From an uncultured Akkermansia sp. (GTDB lineage: Bacteria > Verrucomicrobiota > Verrucomicrobiia > Verrucomicrobiales > Akkermansiaceae): a DNA stretch of 11,543 nucleotides. Each line of letters opens with the position of its first letter. The stretch's first letter is position 1. Location: assembly GCA_904502165.1 (NCBI GenBank), contig CAJGDB010000058.1, forward strand, positions 1 through 11,543. Direction: 5' to 3'. Below are positions 1 through 4,295 of the stretch, in pieces. Made by a program: the position numbers and the translations under genes. The notes under the pieces were generated by a model that had not been told where the DNA came from, did not search any database, and saw only the letters and a list, made by a program, of their open reading frames with translations.

Positions 1-55
1 AAATTCTCTCAGCCCGACAGGGCAGAAATTCTCTCGCCGCAGGCGAAATTCTCTA
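1..55. repeat. Short direct repeats separated by mini-hairpins
   Basis: The 9-mer AAATTCTCT occurs at 1-9, 26-34 and 47-55. The two intervals each contain a small perfect palindrome: GCCC-GACA-GGGC in the first and CGCC-GCA-GGCG in the second. The pattern is therefore a constant A/T-rich unit alternating with variable GC hairpins. It begins exactly at the window edge, so the array probably continues to the left. It resembles dispersed mosaic palindromic repeats of bacterial intergenic regions (inference); it is too short and irregular for CRISPR. Confidence 0.6.
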
Positions 56-195
56 ACATTGACTATAGACGATAGACGATTGTAACTTGAGTCAGCCGCA
101 GTTGCGCCGCGGGGAATGGGTGTTTTTCAGTATAGTGTTGATAAGAAAATCGCTCCTCGAATAGGCGAGTGAATCATTGTTGCCAAAGTTTTAGA
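56..195. other. Non-coding spacer, little recognisable
   Basis: No credible coding region is seen on either strand. The only local feature is a tandem 7-mer, ATAGACG, at 65-71 and 72-78. I find no tRNA, rRNA or known riboswitch shape here. Together with the flanking elements it makes up the 511-base gene-free stretch at the left of the window. Confidence 0.5.
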
Positions 196-223
196 TTGAC
201 TTGCCAGAGGGGGATGGTATGAC
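196..223 (+). promoter_or_regulatory. Candidate sigma70-type promoter facing the hairpin array
   Basis: TTGACT at 196-201 matches the -35 consensus at five of six bases. TATGAC at 218-223 matches the -10 consensus at four of six, with a 16-base spacer. A transcript would start at about 229-231, at the first hairpin of the array. No protein gene lies downstream on this strand before the opposing lnt, so if active it would make a non-coding RNA. Found by eye only; hexamers this good can occur by chance. Confidence 0.35.
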
Positions 224-225
224 TC

Positions 226-415
226 ACCGCCGCCCCGCGGCGGTTCGCCCCCTGCGGGGCAAATGCATTCGCATTTGTCCAAACAGGCTTACAGCAGTCG
301 CCTGTTTTGCTTCGGGCCCGTCCCACGGGCCCTCACCCCCGCAGAGCGGGGCAAACATCAGGAGCTGTTTGGCTAGCCGCCCTTACAGCCGTCGGGCGTC
401 TTGTCGGACGACAGG
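226..415. repeat. Back-to-back hairpin array (palindromic mosaic element or structured RNA)
   Basis: Nearly every base can pair in a local stem. Perfect or near-perfect stems are: 226-233/237-244 (8 bp, loop CCC), 247-251/256-260, 261-266/271-276 (loop ATTC), 281-288/300-307 (8 bp, 11-base loop), 314-321/325-332 (8 bp, loop CCC), 337-342/346-351 (loop AGA), 352-357/366-371, 378-382/394-398 (11-base loop) and 402-406/409-413. Gaps between stems are 0 to 6 bases. Two hairpins share almost the same 11-base loop with different stems. This could be a cluster of dispersed palindromic repeats, a structured RNA, or a transcription or recombination boundary. The function is unknown. Confidence 0.6.
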
Positions 416-447
416 TCCCGCGAGAGAAAGGGGTGTGGAAACTCTGT

Positions 448-473
448 AAAAAAGAATCAGCCGAGGCTGCTTC
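448..473 (-). terminator. Rho-independent terminator of the lnt operon
   Basis: Read leftward, the stem CAGCC/GGCTG (465-469 with 458-462) is extended by GAA/TTC across one mismatch, and then followed by six T (448-453). It lies about 40 bases after the lnt stop codon, which is where an operon terminator is expected. The stem is short, so its strength is uncertain. Confidence 0.55.
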
Positions 474-511
474 CTGGCCTTTTGAATGGTCTATACGGGA
501 GCGCAGGGGGC

Positions 512-2401
512 TTACGCTGCGGAGGGTGCTTTGCGGGAGATGATTGCGCGGAGCGAGCAGAGAAGAACCAGCAGGGCGCAAAGTGCAACTGCCCAGTCTC
601 CGAAACGGGCATAGAGGGTGATTCCGGCGTTCTTATCGACAGGCAGAACAGCATAGCTGTGGCCGGACAGATGCGGGGAGCCGTCTGCTTTCTGCAGGAT
701 GTCGATGAAGGCTCCATTGGGGGCAATGGCGCAGGTGTAGCCCATGTTGGCTGCACGGACCATGGGGCGGCGCAATTCAATGCAGCGGAAGGCCGCATTG
801 CGGGCTTGCTGCTCGCCACAGCAGGAATGGCGGAACCAGCCATCGTTGGAGATGTTGACGATGACCTGGGGGCCTTTACGGATGTATTTGGTGAGCAGAC
901 GGCCTACGGTGTCTTCGTAGCAGATGGCGGGTATGACACCGATGGTTTCCTGGGTGCCGGGCATGGCAACAGGAATGGGGGCATCTCCCTTGCCGGGGCG
1001 GATGCCTTCGCCTACCTGTGTGCCGGTCATCTGGCTGTATAAATCCCCCAGCCATTCGATTTTCTCGGCAAAGGGTATGTATTCGCCAAAGGGCATGAGG
1101 TGCTGCTTGGAAACGGTGGTGATAGAGTCGAACCCGCCGGGAATGATGGCCATGGAGTTGTACATGCCTCGGGCAATATGCCCCTTGGAGTTGCTGCAGG
1201 GTTCCCAGAGGTTCTGGTCTACCCCGGTGAAGAGCACAAAGTCCTGACCGCCCATTTCGCGAATCTGACGGCGCACCAGCGGGAGCCCTGTATCGCTGAA
1301 GAATACCTGGCTGGTGTAAAAATCGGGCATCAGCTTACCAGTTGTGGTGTCCTGGTGGATGGGGCATCCCATGGCGCTTTCCGGCCAGATAACCCAGACC
1401 GGGAGCTGCTGGGTGATGGCGAGCTCCGGGTTTTCCATGGCTTTCCTGATGGTGGTTTGCTGCACGCTGTTGAAGGCCTGGCGGGTTTCGCGCAGGTGCA
1501 TGCCGTAGAGGTGCGGTTGAATGGGGCCTGCATCAATGCGCTCTACCTGGTCCAGGTTGAGCTGTACTCCCATGACAGACAGCTGCAGCACATCCTTGCG
1601 CTGCATCATGACGAGCGGGGAATAGAGCTTGGAAAGTGCCAGCCCACCAGCAAAGAGCGCGAAGAGCAGCACAATCATGCCGTAAAAATCCCAGGGGCGG
1701 CACCCGCGGCCTGTGGCGCGGTATTGCAGCCAGGTGCGGCGGGCTGCACCCCAGAGGATGACGGCTGCGGCGGTGGGGAAGAAGGAGAGGGCCGCGGTGC
1801 CGATGAATTCGGCCCATTGCACGAGGGACAGACCATTATAGAGGGCCATGCCCATGCTGTTCCAGCTGAATCCCAGGGTGCCATTGGCGCGGAGCCACTC
1901 GATGCATACCCACATGGCAGCACAGCCTGTGGCGCTGCGAAGGGTGCTGAGCAGGTCTGCCGTAGTCCAGTTGTTCCATGCCTGAATCTGGCGTTCGCGC
2001 TTCATTCCCGTGGTGTCCGGCCCCGGGGCCAGACGCGGGCGAAGCAGGGTGTTGGCCATGCCTCCCCAGAGCCCGACCAGGCAGGAGTATACACTCATGA
2101 GGGGGAGGAAGGCTATGCCGAGAAAGACAGGCAGGGGAATGCGGAAAACATAGCCTACGTTATGAATCCACCAGAAGCTGACGCAGTACCAGCCCATGCC
2201 GTAGAGCCATCCGTAAGCGGCACCACGCCAGAAACCCGCCCGCCCGTTCCAGAGGACACAGAGCAGGGGGAGCAGGCCCACCCAGACCAGATTGCCCAGG
2301 TCATAGGGAGGAAAGGCAAGAGCCATGAAAGCACCGCCTGCCATGCTTACCAGGGCATGAACCAGCCGACGGCGCCATTTGTGCGCGGTATCAGAGGTCA
2401 T
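512..2401 (-). CDS. lnt: Apolipoprotein N-acyltransferase
   Basis: Lnt transfers an acyl chain from a membrane phospholipid to the N-terminal cysteine of diacylated lipoproteins, the last step of lipoprotein maturation in the inner membrane. The product is 629 residues. Hydrophobic segments fill roughly residues 12-260 and a last one sits at about 602-619. Between them is a periplasmic nitrilase-type (CN hydrolase) domain at about 270-590. The catalytic triad is visible: E341 in WPES, K432 in SKQHLMPFGEY and C494 in ICYED. The protein is longer than the roughly 510-residue enterobacterial enzyme, partly through a hydrophilic insert near 118-150. I chose the ATG at 2401 because family-like sequence begins there; an in-frame start at 2557 would add 52 unrelated residues. 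It overlaps the preceding gene by 11 bases and has no Shine-Dalgarno, which suggests translational coupling. Confidence 0.95.
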   Translation of the reverse strand: MTSDTAHKWRRRLVHALVSMAGGAFMALAFPPYDLGNLVWVGLLPLLCVLWNGRAGFWRGAAYGWLYGMGWYCVSFWWIHNVGYVFRIPLPVFLGIAFLPLMSVYSCLVGLWGGMANTLLRPRLAPGPDTTGMKRERQIQAWNNWTTADLLSTLRSATGCAAMWVCIEWLRANGTLGFSWNSMGMALYNGLSLVQWAEFIGTAALSFFPTAAAVILWGAARRTWLQYRATGRGCRPWDFYGMIVLLFALFAGGLALSKLYSPLVMMQRKDVLQLSVMGVQLNLDQVERIDAGPIQPHLYGMHLRETRQAFNSVQQTTIRKAMENPELAITQQLPVWVIWPESAMGCPIHQDTTTGKLMPDFYTSQVFFSDTGLPLVRRQIREMGGQDFVLFTGVDQNLWEPCSNSKGHIARGMYNSMAIIPGGFDSITTVSKQHLMPFGEYIPFAEKIEWLGDLYSQMTGTQVGEGIRPGKGDAPIPVAMPGTQETIGVIPAICYEDTVGRLLTKYIRKGPQVIVNISNDGWFRHSCCGEQQARNAAFRCIELRRPMVRAANMGYTCAIAPNGAFIDILQKADGSPHLSGHSYAVLPVDKNAGITLYARFGDWAVALCALLVLLCSLRAIISRKAPSAA

Positions 2402-2972
2402 GGGGCAGAATGCTGAGGTGGCCCAGGTAGGTGCGCTTCTTGCCGACAGGCTGGCATTCAAACTCCATACGCCAGAGCGGAGCCTCCTGGTCTGCCTGGT
2501 GCAGTTTGTACAGATCCGGGTTCTGGAAGCCATCTTCGAGGCGGATGATGGCTTCATCCTCCGTTACCTGCAGGCTGTAATCATTCCGGGCGGTGAACTT
2601 GCCGTCCTTGTAGGAAATGTTGACGCGGTCGCCCACCTGGTTGCCGGCATCATCGAAGAAGAGGACTGAGATAATGCCTTCGCCCTCTGCAGAATCAAGC
2701 TTGATGCGGCCTGTGGGGTAATAGCGGGCTCGCAGTTCCATGCGGGCATCACCGACAGAGCTTTTCCAGAGAGCCTCGGCTTCGCTTATCTTCACCCCGG
2801 CTGCCTTCCAGGGGGTGGGTTTGTAGATGTTGCGCCATTCTGCGTGAGGAGCCTTGTTAATGATAGACCAGATGTAGGTTAGGCTGGCAAGGAGCATGAG
2901 CAGGGAGGCGAGCCCCCACAAGCGGTTGCTCTGCTTCGGATGTTTCTTATTTCGGGGTGTCTGGTCTTGCAT
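2391..2972 (-). CDS. Unknown single-pass membrane protein coupled to lnt
   Basis: I do not recognise the family. The product is 193 residues. A basic, hydrophilic N-terminus (1-17, rich in K and R) precedes one hydrophobic segment at about 18-38, so it is predicted to be an N-in anchor with the rest outside the cytoplasm. Residues about 75-190 alternate polar and hydrophobic residues as in beta-strand proteins (for example ISVLFFDD near 101-108). There is no signal-peptidase or lipobox motif. The ATG at 2972 is preferred over one at 3023, because AGGG lies just upstream and a candidate promoter overlaps the longer version. Its last codons overlap the lnt start by 11 bases, so the two are almost certainly one operon. 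A role in envelope or lipoprotein biology is a guess from context only. Confidence 0.8.
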   Translation of the reverse strand: MQDQTPRNKKHPKQSNRLWGLASLLMLLASLTYIWSIINKAPHAEWRNIYKPTPWKAAGVKISEAEALWKSSVGDARMELRARYYPTGRIKLDSAEGEGIISVLFFDDAGNQVGDRVNISYKDGKFTARNDYSLQVTEDEAIIRLEDGFQNPDLYKLHQADQEAPLWRMEFECQPVGKKRTYLGHLSILPHDL

Positions 2973-2978
2973 GACCCT

Positions 2979-3007
2979 ATTTTGTACCGAAAAAAGCCGT
3001 GTTGCAA
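2979..3007 (-). promoter_or_regulatory. Candidate promoter of the unknown-protein/lnt operon
   Basis: On the minus strand TTGCAA (3007-3002) and CAAAAT (2984-2979) are spaced by 17 bases; each matches four of six consensus positions. The -10 box ends only 6 bases before the ATG at 2972, so the mRNA would have almost no leader. Its -35 box overlaps the dyad at 3003-3022. Confidence 0.35.
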
Positions 3008-3022
3008 TAAAAAATGATTGCA
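3003..3022. promoter_or_regulatory. Operator-like dyad between divergent genes
   Basis: A perfect inverted repeat, TGCAAT-N8-ATTGCA, lies in the 106-base divergent spacer. It overlaps both candidate -35 boxes, the leftward one at 3002-3007 and the rightward one at 3018-3023. A dimeric regulator bound here could control both transcripts. No regulator gene is in the window, so this is inference from geometry. Confidence 0.35.
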
Positions 3023-3050
3023 TTCTGGGAAAAATAGGTCATAAATAGGT
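3018..3050 (+). promoter_or_regulatory. Candidate ferredoxin promoter with direct repeats
   Basis: TTGCAT (3018-3023) and ATAAAT (3041-3046) are 17 bases apart and would start a transcript with a leader of about 25 bases. The 8-mer AAATAGGT occurs at 3032-3039 and 3043-3050, 11 bases apart, around the -10 box. The -35 match is weak (three of six). Confidence 0.35.
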
Positions 3051-3069
3051 GTGGGTGATAATCCCCACA
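3050..3069 (+). promoter_or_regulatory. Leader hairpin before the ferredoxin start
   Basis: TGTGGG (3050-3055) pairs perfectly with CCCACA (3064-3069) around an 8-base loop, ending 9 bases before the ATG. It occupies the place where a ribosome-binding site would be, and none is seen. It could affect translation or mRNA stability. Confidence 0.35.
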
Positions 3070-3078
3070 TACACGACA

Positions 3079-3312
3079 ATGGCCGATATCGACGATAAGA
3101 CTGAAAAGAATGTTCCCGGCAAGTTCTATGTTGACTGCAACTGCATCGACTGCGACCTTTGCCGCGAGTCCGCCCCCGATTTCTTTGCCCGCGATGATGA
3201 CGAGGGCCTTTCCTATGTTTCCAAGCAGCCCGTGACGGATGAGGAGATTGCTCTCTGCATTGAGGCTATGGAAGGCTGCCCCGTGCAGGCTATCGGTGAC
3301 GACGGCGAGTAA
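3079..3312 (+). CDS. Small [4Fe-4S] ferredoxin
   Basis: This is a 77-residue acidic, soluble electron carrier of the single-cluster bacterial ferredoxin type. The cluster ligands are visible: C22, C25 and C28 in CIDCDLC, and C67 in GCPVQAIG, the usual CxxCxxC plus distant CP pattern. C20 and C60 are additional cysteines; in some monocluster ferredoxins a second cysteine pair forms a disulphide, but I cannot tell whether these do. The second cluster motif of 2x[4Fe-4S] proteins has been lost, as in the monocluster family. The ATG at 3079 fits the family length better than one at 3049. No redox partner gene is adjacent, so the physiological partner is unknown. The gene has its own promoter and terminator. 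Confidence 0.9.
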   Translation: MADIDDKTEKNVPGKFYVDCNCIDCDLCRESAPDFFARDDDEGLSYVSKQPVTDEEIALCIEAMEGCPVQAIGDDGE

Positions 3313-3336
3313 AGCCACGGAATCATTCCTTTATAG

Positions 3337-3373
3337 GGGCAGCCTGGTTGCTTTTCCGGGCTGCCCGTTTTTT
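3337..3373 (+). terminator. Rho-independent terminator after the ferredoxin gene
   Basis: GGGCAGCC (3337-3344) pairs perfectly with GGCTGCCC (3359-3366) around a 14-base loop and is followed by six T at 3368-3373. It lies 24 bases after the ferredoxin stop. The T run ends only 8 bases before the annotated dciA start, so it could also act as an attenuator for dciA. Confidence 0.75.
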
Positions 3374-3381
3374 CAGAATTC

Positions 3382-3876
3382 ATGGCTGCTGCCCGCCGGA
3401 AGAAGGAATCGCCCGATGTTCCGCTTGCTCCTTTGCCTGTGAGCAAGCCGCGGAAGCGTTTCTATATGCAGAAGATGCCCGATGGAGTGGGGGAGCGCGC
3501 CGTGCGAACAGGGAATTTCCGCAGTGGGGCAAGAGCCCAGGCCATGGCTGATTTCTACGGCAGCGGAACGCTGCTGCCCACGGCAAGTAATCAGTGCAGC
3601 ATGGAGGTTTTGCTGGGTGAGCTGCTCAGTGAGCTTGATTTGCAGGAGGAGGCTCTGGCTCCGGAATTGCTCTCCGATGCCTGGAGGAAGGCTGTAGGCC
3701 CGGCGCTGGCCGATGTTTCGACTTTGGCAGGTGTTGCGCGTGGACGTGCTCGTATTCTGGTGAAGCACCCTACGGTGCGTTATGAGATTACGCGCTTGAA
3801 ACCCCAGATTATCCGGGCGTTGAACCAGATTCTGGGCGCGGGGACTGTGCGTTCCCTTGTGCTGGCTTCCCTGTGA
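3382..3876 (+). CDS. dciA: DUF721 / DciA-type replicative helicase loader
   Basis: DciA proteins (DUF721) are thought to assist loading of the replicative helicase DnaB in bacteria that lack DnaC or DnaI. The product is 164 residues. The N-terminal half (about 1-65) is basic and probably disordered. The C-terminal DUF721 domain spans about 76-164, with the typical W101...VG (105-106), a short GRARILV strand (121-127) and the RALNQILG helix end (145-152). The start at 3382 is the first ATG, but it lies 8 bases after a terminator T run and has no Shine-Dalgarno. In-frame ATGs at 3466, 3475 and 3544 would still keep the whole domain, so the true N-terminus is uncertain. No other replication gene is in the window. 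The family call is firm; the helicase-loading role is known from homologues. Confidence 0.85.
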   Translation: MAAARRKKESPDVPLAPLPVSKPRKRFYMQKMPDGVGERAVRTGNFRSGARAQAMADFYGSGTLLPTASNQCSMEVLLGELLSELDLQEEALAPELLSDAWRKAVGPALADVSTLAGVARGRARILVKHPTVRYEITRLKPQIIRALNQILGAGTVRSLVLASL

Positions 3877-3884
3877 TGATAAAT

Positions 3885-3921
3885 AAAAAAGCCCCGCTCT
3901 TGACAGAAGCGGGGCTTTTTT
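3885..3921. terminator. Bidirectional terminator between convergent genes
   Basis: GCCCCGCT (3891-3898) pairs perfectly with AGCGGGGC (3908-3915) around a 9-base loop, flanked by six A (3885-3890) and six T (3916-3921). It can therefore terminate dciA rightward (9 bases after its stop) and the Sel1/GH20 operon leftward (about 30 bases after its stop). Confidence 0.9.
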
Positions 3922-3940
3922 ATCATGATTTATCCGGGGT

Positions 3941-3963
3941 GGCTCAGGGCTCAACCCTGAGCC
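3941..3963. repeat. Perfect 9-bp hairpin enclosing the Sel1 stop codon
   Basis: GGCTCAGGG (3941-3949) pairs with CCCTGAGCC (3955-3963) around a 5-base loop. The loop holds the TGA stop codon of the leftward Sel1 gene (3951-3953). It has no T run, so it is not itself a terminator; it could protect the 3' end of the operon mRNA or be a small palindromic repeat. Confidence 0.55.
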
Positions 3964-4295
3964 TGGCTGAGCATGGATTCTGCCATGGTGTTGCCCAGGG
4001 CGGCAGCGTGTCTGAGCGCTGTGAGAGCCTTGTCGGTGTCCTTTTCCATCAGCCGGCCCTCAATGAGGCACATGGCCAGTACAAAGAGGGCTACGTGGTC
4101 ACCATTCTGTGAGGCAGCCTCAAGGGAAATGATGTCTTCCCGGTTCTTGAGCTGGGCAAAATAGACACGTGCCAGTTGGTTCTGCGCCTCGGCATGCCCG
4201 GCAAAGGCAGCGCGGCGGAGGTGCTCTGCACCTTCCTTTGCTCGACCTGCCTTGAAGGCCGCTGCCCCGGCTTCATATTCCAGCTGCGGATCCAT
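3951..4295 (-). CDS. Small Sel1-like repeat protein
   Basis: The product is 114 residues with no signal peptide or membrane segment, so it is probably cytoplasmic. It is made of about three Sel1-like (TPR-related) helical repeats near residues 20-47, 55-82 and 86-112, recognised by the spaced AA..G..A pattern (RRAAFAGHAEAQNQLA, RHAAALGNTMAESML). Such repeats act as protein-binding scaffolds; no enzymatic motif is present. The ATG shares one base with the stop of the upstream GH20 gene (TAATG), so translation is very likely coupled. Why a cytoplasmic repeat protein follows a secreted glycosidase is unclear. Confidence 0.75.
   Translation of the reverse strand: MDPQLEYEAGAAAFKAGRAKEGAEHLRRAAFAGHAEAQNQLARVYFAQLKNREDIISLEAASQNGDHVALFVLAMCLIEGRLMEKDTDKALTALRHAAALGNTMAESMLSQAQG

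Noticed and set aside
1..55. CRISPR array
   Set aside because: Repeats are only 9 bases and the intervals 12-16 bases and palindromic, unlike CRISPR repeats and spacers; no cas genes in the window.
226..415. tRNA or known riboswitch
   Set aside because: The stems are consecutive simple hairpins, with no cloverleaf, T-loop sequence or aptamer core that I recognise.
401..1042. Plus-strand open frame running from the hairpin array into lnt
   Set aside because: Most of it is antisense to the lnt C-terminus, including the conserved catalytic cysteine region; no start signal.
1100..2416. Plus-strand open frame of 438 codons opposite lnt
   Set aside because: Antisense to lnt, with no recognisable motifs and low-complexity composition; a shadow frame.
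2402..2557. Longer N-terminus for Lnt from the ATG at 2557
   Set aside because: The extra 52 residues are unlike any Lnt and fully overlap the coding sequence of the preceding gene.
2977..3318. Minus-strand frame of 113 codons opposite the ferredoxin
   Set aside because: It is antisense to a clear cysteine-motif ferredoxin and crosses the divergent control region.
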